The position numbers and the translations under genes were made by a program. DNA of 64,000 nucleotides from the NCBI GenBank assembly GCA_944472135.2, contig OX235265.1, positions 96,070,984-96,134,983 of the forward strand, given 5' to 3'. Below are positions 1 through 11,919 of the stretch, piece after piece. Position 1 is the stretch's first letter; every line of letters begins with the position of its first letter. This DNA comes from Trichobilharzia regenti (Eukaryota > Platyhelminthes > Trematoda > Strigeidida > Schistosomatidae). The notes below the pieces were generated by a model. That model saw nothing but the letters and a program-made list of their open reading frames with translations. It was not told the origin of the DNA and searched no databases.

Positions 1-2939
1 ACAGAACAGAACTGCTCTAAACTTTAACTAGTAATTCAAATGCTGAAGAGGTATCATAAAGGACAAAACAGTCCCACATGAGAGTTATTTTCAATAAAAC
101 AGTTCAACTTTTTCTTTGAACAGAATAAACATAAGCTATATATACAAAGTAAGTTTCGAAACGCAATTAATGAGTGCTTTGTACCATCTAAGTGCAGAGT
201 ACTGTCAATAGTTGGAACGAACTTATACCTGCACTCAACTTGAATCATCTGTAGTTAAGAAGTGTGCCTATCTACGTAACTATGTGGATGCTGACAGTTG
301 AAGCACTAAATCCTTAGACATATGTAGAAAGTAACAACAGCACGCGCCAAACTGGGCTATTTTTAATGCAGTTTATGTTACTCAACTACTTTATCTTCCT
401 CCTTATATTGATTTTTTCTTGTGTGGAGCAACACACTTGGGCTACAAATTGCGCCAAGTTTGTTTTAAATGTAAATGGGCTTTGCTGTAGACCACGGCAT
501 CCTAAACCATCTCGTATAAATCATTTTAAGTTGAAATAATCCTCTTTAAATAATGCGTACCTCTAATATCAAATATTTTCTATTCTTAATGATGTACTTA
601 AACAGATAAGCCACATTCTTAACGCCCAGAACTCATATTCCATCCTAATCACTTTGATCTGAGTAGTCACATAACGTCATAAGCCCAGTGAATCGAAAGT
701 CCACACCGAAGTAAATAAATGTGGGCAGTGTGTCAAACATGAGTAGGTGAATGTCGGTAACTGACAGCAAGTATTATTTCCAGACAGACTTCATTGGTAA
801 TGACAAAAAGGATACGGTCAACAATGAACAAGCCGAAATTGAAAGCGAAAAGCAGCCATAGAGGAAAGTAACTTTGCTTCAGAAACAAGCAACCTGACGC
901 TTTTAGCGAACGGTATATCCTAAAAAGTAAACTCTCAGTTTAAAAAATACCTGAAGACGGCAGCAAACAGAAGAATTTCTGTGATAAGAACACTTATTCT
1001 TTGGAAAATAATAACTGTGTCCGATACATAAGGAATCGCAGTAACGCGACAAATATCGGGATCAATTCGAATTGCTAGGAGTGACAATAACCATTCAAAA
1101 AAAGCAAAGAATGGTGGGTAGTCCAGCGTCCATTTAGATGTCTCCTAAAGAAAGTCATATTCATTAGCTTAGAAAACATACGTCATAGTACCACCTCGAA
1201 ATTGGGAGTGAACAGGTGATTGCGATCCAGTTTCGATGTACTTCGAAGTCAGTTGAATGGCTACATATTATACATGAAATGTATTCTTACTAAGAAAAGA
1301 AAAATAGGGACTTAAATGCAGCAGCTGCAGTCACAACAAGCAATGCAACGACAGATGGCCACATGTCGAGTGACCTTGACAAGTCAAAAGTTGGCGTGTT
1401 TTCTGTAAACAGTTTACAGACTCAAACAAAATCCCAGATGTTGTGGTGGATTCTTGTTTCAGAAAGCAAAAGTGATGCACTTCCTGACTTAAGCGCTTCC
1501 GGGTTGTATTTTCAGTGAGTGTGTTGGGTGAGGTAAAGAGTGATGGATCTCCAATCATACTTATGTCCTAGTACGCTAATCCTCTCTTGCACCGAAGATA
1601 TTTCGCTACTCAAATGTGATTACTTGCCACTGCTGATGACAACATGAACCTATAACTAAAAATTACTGAAAATGCTCAATTATTTGTGACAGAAACACAG
1701 AACTGTGTTCTGTATTGGTTAATATCGAGTGGCTTTATTGCATATCCCCGCTAATTGTAGTGTTCATGTCCATTGCCATGTTGGTTTAGTAAAAAGTTAT
1801 GTTTCTTAATGCATTTTAAACGAAACTTTCAGTTAAAAAAATTTTCTGACGCACATAACACTGGCGATATAATGTACTTGTACTGCGTTACATTTGCTGA
1901 AATTGTATCAAGAAATGTTGCTTGATAGTGATATCTGGGTAATGTGATGGATTAAATAATGTAGTAAGTTCAAAATTTAAGTGTATATGATTGAATTTTC
2001 GTGCACACGTACTGGTATATTCAGCCTATTTATTCGGACGCCATTGTCTTTTTAGAGGCTGACAGTATTGACGTCCAAGGGTAGTACGAAGTAAACTAAC
2101 GCAAGATGTACTACCCAGAACTTTTATGGTATTCGTTCTTCGTTGACCAAAAGCGAAGCAAAACACAGGAGTTGGTTGTCCGAATTACGAGACATATTTC
2201 GAGACCAAATCAGAGTGAGATGAGCACTTGGCTAGCTAGGGATGTTGCACGAACAAACGAACATGACACGATGGGGTACCAAATGGCGTGCTTGACCGGA
2301 AGCCTTCAGTTAAACAAGCTGACTTAAACAGTGGGGGTCAGCATCCAATCTTCAGCGATGAGTGCTGTGGTCAATAATTTTGGGGAATTATTTACATCTA
2401 CAGCTCATTCCCCCCTATTAGGGTTGTGAGGATACTAAGACAAAACCAGCCGTAATTTAAGAAATCCCAGTGGTTTTCCCATCGGTAAAAACATTTTTCC
2501 GAGCGGCTTGATGTGGTGCCTACTGGTCGTCTACCTACGCTAATAGAGTGTCTGTACATCACTTCGTTAATGTTTTTCCGTTGGATCTCGTGCTTCTTCT
2601 TGCTTCTTGTACAGTGCCCGTCACACCTGGAAAAGAAGACTAGAATGCTTAGAACCTTGCTGAGGGAAACGTACCAAAACTAACGTTTGAATGATGATAT
2701 ACGTCTACCGTACAAACAAATAATGCGAAAAACAAATCGTCAAAAGAAGTATATATCCAATTTTTTAGTGGATGTTACATGTAGGGCCACAGACAAGCTC
2801 TTACTTGTGTTGTGGGATGCAGTATAGAAAAACTGATGTGTCTGAAAGAAAAAAGTAAATAAATACCACAAACGAATAAAAGTTGGGTGAATCGCATCAC
2901 TTCGTTATGTTATATAAGTGTGAAGATATTCTGGGAATC
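1..2939. other. No recognisable gene or repeat
   Basis: AT-rich sequence with only short ORFs in both strands, none resembling a known family. I see no repeat shared with the rest of the window. Distal regulatory or ancient repeat DNA cannot be excluded. Confidence 0.5.
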
Positions 2940-4264
2940 TCACGTTTCTCCAGAATGCTTTTTCTTTGAGGGCTCGACAGGAGGTTCGGTGGCCTTCGCC
3001 GTGCTAGCGATTTCCTCGAGGAATAATGGATATTCAGGTTCCTGTGTATTATTAGGAATGCTCAGCTCTAGGCTAATAGGGCTGCCTTCTGATTAGGCCA
3101 GTTTCAAACGGTCGTGGCCATTTTTGTCGACGACAAAAAATTTATCCATTCTTTTGATGACATCATATTTTCCGTCGTATGGTGGTTCCAGAGGGCGACG
3201 TGCAGAGTCACGACAAACGAATACGTGTGAAGACATTTTCAAACTCGAGTGAACAAAGACATCAATGGACTGTGGTCGAAGGGGAGCAGGTTTAACTGAA
3301 CGCATTGCGTTTGTAAGCCTGACGACACATGAGACACGATCCACAGCTGGTGGGAAGCTAAGAGGAGAAACTAACTCACCTGACAGTCGTAGTGTTGTGC
3401 CATATACTAGCTCAGTGAAGGTACAACCAGCATCAGTTTTCAAGGCGTTTCGTATCCCTAGGGGAACTAACGGTAGTGATTCAGTCCAATGTGCATTGTT
3501 TGCAGCTGATAACCCAGCCTTCAGTTGTCGGTGCAGACGTTCTACTATACCATTAGCTTCAGGATGGTAGGCTGTTGTTCTGAAGTGCATGTAACCTATG
3601 ATTTCAGTCGGGGCGAAGAATAAGCCACTTTCAAGTTGCCGCCTGCGGTCAGTTGTTATGGGGGATGGACATCCACAGTTTGTGGTACATCGTTGGACAA
3701 AGACGCGTACGACTGTTGGAGCAGATACATCTTTGAGGGGTACTGCTCTAGGCCACTGTGTGAAACGGTCAATGTAGGTTAAGAAACAGGTATATCCATG
3801 AGATTCTGGAAGGGGTCCAACCAAATCTATGTGAACGTGTTCGAAACGAGCATCAGGGATAAGAAAGGTGACTAGGGGGCTTTTGGTGTGTCTCAGTACC
3901 TTGCACTTTTTACAGGCTAAGCACGTGTGTGCCCATTCCCTTACTTCTTTATGAATACCATGTCATTAAAACCGACTAGTTGCAAGCATGACGGTAGTTC
4001 GAATACGCCATGCAACGTAATGAAGACGTAACAGTGAAAACTTTTGGGCACAATGACGCGAGGAGTACTCGTGAAAATGTCACATAAAATAGTGTTTCTT
4101 CCTACGCCTAAGGGTTTATAGGGTAATTGCTGAGTTATTTTCGACAACTCATGTTGAAGCTCGGTATCTTCTGTTTGAAGAGAGGTCAGTTTAACAATGT
4201 CTACGCAGTCTTTTTGGGCGATGGAACAAGTGCGCGACAAGGCGTCTGCAACAGTGTTGTTCAC
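2940..4264 (-). pseudogene. gypsy integrase remnant
   Basis: An N-terminal stretch (3941-4264) leads to a CLACKKC pair that fits the zinc-binding HHCC domain near 3900. The core (3093-3824) has all three acidic positions of a DDE integrase: YIDRFTQWP, TTDRRRQLES and NGIVERLHRQLK. The ORF stops at 3093-3095, but the same frame stays open for about 50 more codons to a stop at 2940-2942, so the first stop is probably a point mutation in a longer Pol C-terminus rich in Pro, Glu and Lys. The gene is broken by a frameshift between zinc domain and core. Confidence 0.85.
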
Positions 4265-4764
4265 TCCGGATATATTCGAATATCCGATGTAAACTGTGAA
4301 ACGTAGTCCAGTTGTCGCGATTCCCTGGGTGAATACTTATCTGAATGTGAGTACATCAGAGGTTTGGGGTCAATGAAAATGAGAAATTAACGACCCTCCA
4401 CTGAATGTCGAAAATGACGTATAGCACAGCACATGGCCATAAGTTCTCTGCTGAATGTGCTGTACTTCGTTTCTGCCAATTGTAGGCGCCTTCAGAAAAA
4501 GGGGAATGGTTGCCACTCTCTGTTGACTACCTTTTGCAGAACTGTGCCGATCCCAGTGTCTGATGCATCAACCAAGATACTTAACTTCGCCGTCTGATCC
4601 TGATATATAAGAAGCGTGGCGTCCGCAATAGCTTTTTAAACCTGAGTGAAAGGATTTTGAGCAGCTGCGTCGAGTTCGATGGACTTTCCGTTCCCCCAAA
4701 GAAGATCTGTTAGTGGTTGAATCAGGGAAGCACAGTTAGGAATAAACCATCGGTATTAACTTAT
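4265..4764 (-). pseudogene. gypsy RNase H / connection remnant
   Basis: This stretch links the RT block to the integrase region. No long frame survives. The minus-strand ORF just downstream starts with the ADALSR motif that ends RNase H in Ty3/gypsy Pol proteins (codons near 4240-4255), which places RNase H here. The assignment rests on position plus that motif. Confidence 0.5.
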
Positions 4765-5427
4765 CTAGCCGTTAAAAGTGCGGAGACTTTTCACCGTCCG
4801 TGACTCTGGAAAGTTCAGTTTCGCTTCAGCTTTACTAGCCAGTGGGCAAATACACTTGCGGTCAATGGTGTGGCCCAAAACGTCGAGTGAGTCAATGCCT
4901 ATCTTATACTTTTGAATGTTAATGGTAACACCATGTCGGTGTAACCTTTCTAATGCCAAGTCCAAGTGTCTAGGGTGAGTTTCCTTGTCCGGACTGGCAA
5001 TGAGGCAGTCGTCTAAGTATGCGTATACGAAATCGAGACCACGAAATACTCTGTCAATGAAATGTTGGAATGTTTGTGCTGCATTCCGGAGACCAAATGG
5101 CATACGTAGAAATTCAAAAGTCCGAAAGGTGTATTGATAGCCGTTTTCGAAATGTCTTTTGTTGCCATCGGGATTTGGTTATACCCTACAGCCAAGTCTG
5201 TTTTAGAGAATATAGTTCCACCAGATAATGTTTCCGTCAAGTCGTGTATGTGAGGCAATGAACAGCAATCATGGGCTGCTTTGGCGTTCACTCACCGGTA
5301 ATCACCAGTGGGTTGCCAATCGATGCTATCCTTTTTTGGTACAATATGCAGTGGGGATGTCCATGGGCTTTTCGATGGCCGAATGATGCCAAGGGTGAGC
5401 ACATGGTCGAATTCATTTCTGGCGAGT
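4765..5427 (-). pseudogene. gypsy reverse transcriptase remnant
   Basis: Two overlapping minus-strand frames carry RT palm motifs. SKTDLAVGYNQIPM (from 5013-5291) holds the first catalytic Asp. MPFGLRNAAQTFQ and YAYLDDCLIAS (from 4765-5103) hold the template-grip block and the YxDD catalytic box, followed by the LGHTID block. A one-base shift near 5105 splits the domain. Upstream the reading is cut by the solo LTR insertion at 5433. Confidence 0.8.
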
Positions 5428-5432
5428 CATGT

Positions 5433-5802
5433 TGTCAGCCACGTCTCATAAACTGTCAATGCCCAGCTCTTGCTACACTGGGACTCACGCTGTTCCTTGA
5501 AGTTTCTCAGAAACGCTTAGTACGGACGGACGCAAAACCAAAACACCGATTGGCTACTCGAGAATTCTTTATTGTAACACCAACATATAGGCAGCTTTAC
5601 AATTAAGTTTTAACTAAGGTCTATGAACAAATATTACAATAATAAATCACAATATTACTTCTGATGGTTTACTGCTGACTTCTTTCTGAACAGCGACCGA
5701 TGAGACGATGACTGGTGTATCAATGTCTCCGCGAAAATATAGGGAATTTGGGTTTGAGCAAACAACCATGAATTGATCTTTCAATCTTCGACTACATTCA
5801 CA
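5433..5802 (-). mobile_element. Solo LTR of the BEL-like family, with target duplication
   Basis: This is a clear homologue of the LTRs at 18302-18661 and 21902-22261, beginning TGTCAGCC and ending ACA on the plus strand. It is flanked by a perfect 5-bp direct repeat, CATGT, at 5428-5432 and 5803-5807. It interrupts the gypsy pol region, so it arrived later. The internal region is gone, consistent with LTR-LTR recombination. Five base pairs is a usual duplication size for BEL/Pao and gypsy elements. Confidence 0.9.
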
Positions 5803-5939
5803 CATGTTTTTTCAGAAGCGAGTCGTCGTGCTCTAGATATCAGGTGCTGTCCTCAGGTGATGATGTGGTGCATAACATTGCTGGTTATGCATGGTGGGTT
5901 GTTAGACAGGCAGTTGAGTTCCGGATATTTGTCAACAAT

Positions 5940-6330
5940 CGATTGAAAATTCGCATCAACGATCGCTTTCATCTTAACAAGTGATGCCTTTGATAGAAAG
6001 ACTAGTAGTGTTGTCACTCAGTCGTTTTCGGCGGACATCTACAAGTAAATCATGATGATTAAGTAGGTCCGTGCCAATGATGGGCATTGTGACGTCAGAG
6101 AGAAGGAAAATCCACTGAATAGGTTTGCGTAAACTGACGTTCAGATAGACGTTTTTCCTACTAAAGGTTGCAATAGGTTTTCCATTTGCAGCCCGTAAGT
6201 TGAAGATAAGTTCCTTCTGTCGATCTGCTGCTGTAGCATAAAGGACGTTGACTTTGGCGCCTGTATCGACTAGGTACTGTGTCTGGCCGACTACATCACG
6301 AATGTAAAGTAGGTGAGTAGTGGCACCGGC
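5940..6330 (-). pseudogene. gypsy aspartic protease remnant
   Basis: The minus-strand translation contains the active-site motif VDTGAK at about 6253-6270, followed by residues typical of retropepsins and a late IIGTDLL segment near 6060. It lies between the Gag knuckle and RT, as expected for a Gag-Pol polyprotein. Frameshifts separate it from both neighbours. Confidence 0.65.
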
Positions 6331-6341
6331 AGCGGTTGCCG

Positions 6342-6839
6342 CTAACGCGTGCAGGCTGGATAGCTGCCCATAGACTTTGAGACATTGCCAGAATTACAAG
6401 GTTTTCGGTAACATTTCGCTTCCTGGCCATAGGTATTGTGATACAAACACCAGTCCAGGTTTTTTAGTGAACGTGGCTTAGATTTGGGTCGACTACGTGC
6501 GTTTTGCCGTTGAGGAGAGTTAGGACGATAATAAGAGGAATTACAGGATACGTTTGACGTAAACAGCTTCTGGATGGAATTGCATAACTCTATCACTGCA
6601 GTGTCCCTACTTGAAGCCTGTTCGGCAACTGATCATATTTCAGTAACTGGCCGTTTAGTTACTTCGAGAATTTTATCTGCGGAAACAGCTAAGTCACCTT
6701 TAGTAACACCTCGAGGTGTCATTAACACAGCCCGTGCTGACTGTGGCTGTAAATGAACGTGAACATTGAACGTTGGTTCGTCGGTCTTGGTCTCCATTGG
6801 CGGGCGACTCGAAGACGCGAATGATTCAATCGTGTACAA
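6342..6839 (-). pseudogene. gypsy gag C-terminal part with CHCC-type knuckle
   Basis: Two minus-strand frames (6633-6839, then 6342-6596) cover a basic, Arg/Pro/Ser-rich Gag tail. The motif WCLYHNTYGQEAKCYRKPC fits the C-x2-H-x8-C-x4-C spacing seen in CsRn1-like Gag proteins, in place of the usual CCHC knuckle. A frameshift near 6600-6630 separates the parts, and the capsid region upstream is absent. The gene is not functional. Confidence 0.7.
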
Positions 6840-7171
6840 GCTGGAAGAAGACGAAAGAATACGAAAAATAGTACGTTAAATTCTTTGTAAAACATCTGTT
6901 TATGGACTTTTGTACGATAAAGAATTTAACCGCCGAACAAGTCCTTGTGTTCTGTAATTAAATTCGACAACCGTTCACAGTAAGTACCGATTCACAGCGT
7001 CTTCGCAAGTAATAGGAACATAGGGTGAAGTTCCGTGGCAGTTTTATTTCCCTGTTCGTTTTCTGATGCACCTTTTGGAACTCTTTTGGAGAGTGCTTAC
7101 TTGGTCAGCCGTCAGCATCTTTGGACTCGGATTATTGCAACATAATTTGGATTGTTTGGTGACGTTGGATG

Positions 7172-10090
7172 ATGCCTGGACCAAAGAAAGGAACAAGCGT
7201 TTCGGAAGCAGACAGAAAAGTAAGTAATGCTGAGTCGCCTGTTATTTGTAATGATGTGTATGGTGCTCAGCATAAAAAGCGTGATGTTCATGTTTCGCCG
7301 TCTAGTGATAATAGGGTTTCAGGCTACCGAAATTTGAGTCTCGGTATTTTGATGGAAACCCAGCCGACTACCCACAGTTTGTAAAGGAGTTTGGAGTCAT
7401 ATTGAGTGGTTTCGCAATGAATGACGAAATGAAGTTGATGTATTTTTTGAGGTATTGCACTGGAGCCACTACAAGAGCTATACAGCGCTGCAAGTTTATG
7501 CCCTCAAACGAAGGATACACTGAGACCATTAGGATATTACGTCAAAGGTTTGGAAAGTCATTTATGATATGCAGTGGCGTTTTTGAGACCGTTAAACGTA
7601 ATAGAGTGCAGTTAGAATATATATAGAATATATATATATTCTCATATAAACATATAAATTTACATGAAAATGCATGCCATTTTTACAGGCACGATCAAGT
7701 ATGATATAATATCAAATCGTAGATTGTCTACAAGTTAATAATGTTTCAACAGTTAAATATTTGATATATATATAATTACACTCATTGTCTGAACCAGGCC
7801 GTATAGTTATTGAATTGTACAATTGTCCTCCAGGTTTCGCGGGAAAATCGACTTCGTTTCGTTTTCATCCCGTGGTTGTCGGCATACGATAACCAACCAA
7901 TATTGAGGTAGGTACAACGTTTACAACGGATTGAAAGCTGATTTTAGAAAAGTAAAGGTGCTAAGGTGAATCAATAAAGTGTAATGAAATGGGTAAGTGC
8001 AAGTATCACTAATAAATGCATTAATATAGAAAACTCCCTAGGCTGACAACGTTCATTTGCAATGTATAATGCTACGCGTATATCTGGTAGTATCATGATG
8101 TCCACTTTGGTTTTAATACATTTTTTCCTTATGTCTGCTTTTTTATTTTATGCTTTTTTGTGCAATTGGTGCACAACCGTACCTCACAGAGAATAGGAAT
8201 AGAATAAGTCGAATCGAATTCATATAGAGCTATAAAATGTTAGGTTTAATGGAATATAATGAGAATCAAGTAAAGACGTTATTAGAAAATGAATGAGATA
8301 AGACATTGTGAAGTGGTATTTAAAGATCCGACAATGGACAGCAAGTTGATTTATAAGATGCCCAATAGATCTGTGCAGATCCCACATGGTCGCATCTCAA
8401 CAATAGGCTGAGCGAATGGTATATATTTAAAGGTAGAAGCATGATCTGTCAAGGCATTCATTATTATCTTTTTCAAGATAAAGATCTAAGCCCTCATAAA
8501 AATCAGAAATATCTCGAGCCTTTAATTTGTATATTGCCGTTCCTGCAGAATGGGGCGATTCACCTTAGTGACCACCACCATATCTACTGATCAGCTAACG
8601 CCACCCTCCCTCCTTTATGCGACAACTCAGAGGAACTCGCTGAGTTTTTGGATAGTTTGATGTTGTAGAGAAATACCTTCGTTTCTCGTAATCGTGTGGA
8701 TGAATCGGATTCAAGTTCTGTGCTTGAGACCATTGCTAACAGATTACCTGTTCGTCTACAAAGAAAGTTTATAAGGGTCAGTTCCCGTCTAGAAGAGGAT
8801 GGTTCGGAGCACGAGTTGAATACTATTGTTAGACTGCTAAAGGAAAGTGTCAATCAAGGGACGGGCAAGTTTGCTAACATTTTCCATTCAACGGTGGAAC
8901 CTGAGTAATTAGTAAATATAAAGAAGTCACTTGATTAAAGAAATCTCCGGTAGTTGGTAAGCCTGCAATGAGCATGGTTAGTGGTAAGAAGTTGTTTGGA
9001 AAGCCGGCGTCATCGAGCTCCGATTCAGATTTCATTAATAATGGAGGTGCTGGTGCAGTGAAGAAGACTGTAGTTGCAACTGATAAGCCATTGTTGAGTG
9101 TCACAGATGACACCACAGTTTGTGCGGGAGAAGAGAGTTACATTTTCAGAGTCTAGTTCTGATTCCACAGGTTTATAAGGTATTACTAGTCAGATTAAAG
9201 GTATAAAACCCTTAAGGATTTGTGAAGAAGAACCCAAATCATCTACTGTTGTTATTAAAAAGGTCGAAAATGATGAAGTTGATCCTACAAACGGCGGTAA
9301 AGTGGATATTTGTGACAATGGCCACGATAGTGCACAATTTTTGACTGATAATGATGAGCTGAGCGGAGTGCCAATTACTACTGAGTTGAATAAAAGTTCT
9401 GTACAACTTGAACGTGAAGTAGAATTAGGGGCAGATGCGGTGGATACTCATGAGACCGTCAACATAAATGTTCAGAGTGTAGTCCACCTATCGACAGATG
9501 TTAAGGCTGAACTGGAGCCAATCATAAAAGATTACAGTGGTGGTAATTCTGCGATTAGACAACCTTCTAAAGGTCGAAAAACAACAGCTTCTGATGCACC
9601 GCTAAGTTCATCAACTTGTATCAGTCAGTCGTCGTTGGTGTTGTCATCCACAATGAAAGGGATGTCCATGAACTCACGTTTCTTATGCCATGACTATTCT
9701 AGTAACGAAGCATTTTAGAAGACGAGAGATATTGGTCAGTTTAGTGAGGATAAGCCAACTGTGTATGAGAGTGTAATGATTAAGCTGACTTGCAGGAATA
9801 AAGACCTTCAAAGGTTAAAATTACTATTTGAATGTTCTTATCTTTGGTGTAAATTATTGTGTGCCTACGCTTGGTTGGTCAGATACGTCGCATGTCTGTT
9901 AGTCATCTCCATACCACGATACAATGACATGGGCGTGTTACCGTTCAGAGTTGAGGATATAGATGATAGAAGGAGGTCAGCAAATGAACTCAACGACGGT
10001 CTTTCAACTAAGAATCGTCAACCTGAGAAGGGTTGCAGGCGTACTGGTGTAAGTCCTGCAATTCTTCAAAGGATTTACATCAAGACATGA
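7172..10090 (+). pseudogene. BEL-like gag / membrane-tail ORF, broken copy
   Basis: The pieces are 7169-7384, 7402-7626, then after an insertion 8696-8908, 8968-9156, 9302-9718 and 9761-10090, in shifting frames. The last piece ends with the hydrophobic run LWCKLLCAYAW and continues past the point where the intact copy stops, through RQPEKGCRRTGVSPAILQR, before its own stop. This suggests the ancestral ORF was longer than the 649 codons of the intact copy. It cannot be translated as one protein. Confidence 0.75.
7618..8618. other. About 1 kb insertion in the BEL-like copy
   Basis: Alignment by eye with the intact copy shows coding sequence stopping near 7617 (codons for VQLE) and resuming near 8619 (codons for DNSEELAEFLD). 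The insert begins with an AT-rich palindromic run (TATATATAGAATATATATAT) and ends in unremarkable sequence. I see no coding potential, LTR or terminal inverted repeats, and cannot name it. Confidence 0.5.
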
Positions 10091-10249
10091 TCTGCGAGTT
10101 TATGTGTACTGTTTGTATATATGTATGGTGTGTCATATCAACTGGTGTTTTTGGATTTACTGTGCTTACTTGTTGTTTTCGTACTTTGTTGTATTTTATA
10201 ATCTTGTTAAAATCACCCTGGCTAATAAATAAATCAAAATCATGACGAT

Positions 10250-11575
10250 CTCAACACATTAGAAAACTGCTGTTGGGAGATATTAGTGCTTGAACGTTTA
10301 CTCACACTTCCAGTGGGAATATTCCTACATGTTTCAGCAAATATGTCTACGTATGTTGCCAAAGTATCTAGAGTAACTCAGCCTGCTAGGTCTTGAACAA
10401 AATTGGCCTCATTAGAGGTAATCATCCTCATTTCACCTGTCACCATAGGTTATTTCAATGGGGAATTAGCCCCCTCTCAGCGTTAGACCCACATGGCGAT
10501 ACATCACTTATCAGTATTAACAGGACACAATAGCTTAAACTGAAACTTTAAAGTGTAAAGTGGGAGGCTACATTAAACACAGTGAACACTTTATCTCTTG
10601 GCAGGAAAGTGAACATAAGTTCGCGACGATAATTTTGTGATCACATGACAGAAACAAGAGCTAGAAAACGAATGATGTGGTCAGAAGGTGTAGCGTAGCG
10701 TGTTATTTGAGATAGTTTTGTGGTGAGACCTGTGTGATAGCCAAAATTTTAGACAACAATTTACGCCAATGTTTACATCTTCAATCGGGGTCATGAGAAA
10801 AAACAATAACAAAGCCTTACCTTGGGGTACCCAACAACCAGTCGCAGTAAGCCTAGCGTGGGAGGATGCGATTCGCAGATATATATATATAATGGAATCG
10901 ACCTCGGGACCATTTGATGCAGTAAAACAACCCGACATGACCTTATCTAATTTTCGCCTCCACGATCAAATTTCTTTCCTGTTATGAAACTACGATAAGA
11001 CTGCTGCAAAAATGTAATAAATATATCACTGATCTCAACATAATACATCAATAAACTTCAAGCCATGGGTGCTGTTCACAACAAAGTTATATAAGAGAAT
11101 TGACTTCAAGCTTTATTTTTCCCAGATATCTGTATTACATTCATGTGATGTCTGGGTTTTTTGTTAATGCAAAGACAATATTTCTATATCTCTTTATGTG
11201 CTACACAAACAGACTTTATAGCAGACTGTTCCGACTGACTTTGATGTCAGAAAGAACAACCAAACTGTAAATCCATTATACATCAAATTATGTGTAATTT
11301 ATATAATAACTTATCCATGCCTGTACAATAGGTATGTTCCTGCATAAACAGGAAGGAATATATTATTATTATTAAAACAATATTTATGCATGCCTATACA
11401 ATTGGTGTACCCTACATAGCTAGGGAAAAAAATGTACTTTGTTATATTATCTTTACTAAATATGCTTATTAATATTATGTGTAAATTATCGAATTGATGA
11501 TGCCTGTAAACTGGCGTCCCTCATGTAAAAAATGAGAATATATATTATTATTATTATTAACCATGTAAGCAACGG
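10250..11575. other. No gene seen; short AT and ATT runs
   Basis: The sequence after the BEL-like copy is AT-rich with short (ATT)n runs near 11360 and 11550. I find no coding or repeat similarity to other parts of the window. Confidence 0.4.
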
Positions 11576-11919
11576 TATCAATGTAGTTGAGGATTGAACG
11601 ATCAATTCATGGTTGTTTGCTCAAACCCAACTCTATATTTTGGCGGGAGTCATCGATACTGCAGTCATCTTTTCATCGCTCGCTGTTCGTTGCAAGACAG
11701 CGAAAAACTATCAGAAGTATTATTGTGATTTATTGTTATGACATTTATTCTTAGATTTTGTGTTGGCTCCGTATTGGTGCAAGAATAAACGGTTCTTGAG
11801 TCATCGATTCGTGTTCTGGTTTTTCTGCGTTGGTTATTGTGCATAGTTCCTGGAAGTCTTCCAAGGACAGTGTGAAGTCCAGTGTAGTTAGACATGGACA
11901 TTGAAAGACGTCACAAGCA
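11576..11919 (+). mobile_element. Old solo LTR of the BEL-like family, plus orientation
   Basis: This matches the reverse complement of the LTRs at 18302 and 21902 through most of their length. Shared blocks include the segment around GATTGAACGATCAATTCATG near the start and a final block around AAGGACAGTG. It has many substitutions and an altered start (TATCAATG instead of TGTCAATG), so it is much older than the 18-22 kb element. No certain target duplication remains. Confidence 0.75.

Larger units (their letters stand above)
2940..6860 (-). mobile_element. Degenerate Ty3/gypsy LTR retrotransposon (internal region)
   Basis: Read on the minus strand, the order is gag end, aspartic protease, reverse transcriptase, RNase H, integrase, which is the Ty3/gypsy order. 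The frame is broken many times and a BEL-family solo LTR sits inside the pol region at 5433-5802. I could not identify this element's own LTRs on either side, and the gag N-terminus is missing, so the copy is truncated. The gag knuckle is of the unusual Cys-His-Cys-Cys kind known from the CsRn1 group of trematode gypsy elements. That clade call is inference. Confidence 0.85.
7172..10245 (+). mobile_element. Degraded copy of the pol-less BEL-like element
   Basis: The plus strand here repeats, with many substitutions and frameshifts, the coding and 3' region of the young element at 18.3-22.3 kb (there on the minus strand). Shared landmarks in order are the MPG.KKG start, the capsid-like region with an RQRFG motif, a Ser/Thr/Asp-rich middle, a hydrophobic segment and the GVLPFR.EDIDDRRRSANEL end. 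As in the young copy, no protease, RT, RNase H or integrase lies between gag and the hydrophobic end. About 1 kb of foreign DNA splits it at about 7618-8618. No flanking LTR is obvious in direct contact. Confidence 0.8.

Noticed and set aside
5271..5606. Plus-strand ORF across the gypsy RT and solo LTR
   Set aside because: Shadow of minus-strand retroelement sequence; it spans an insertion junction.
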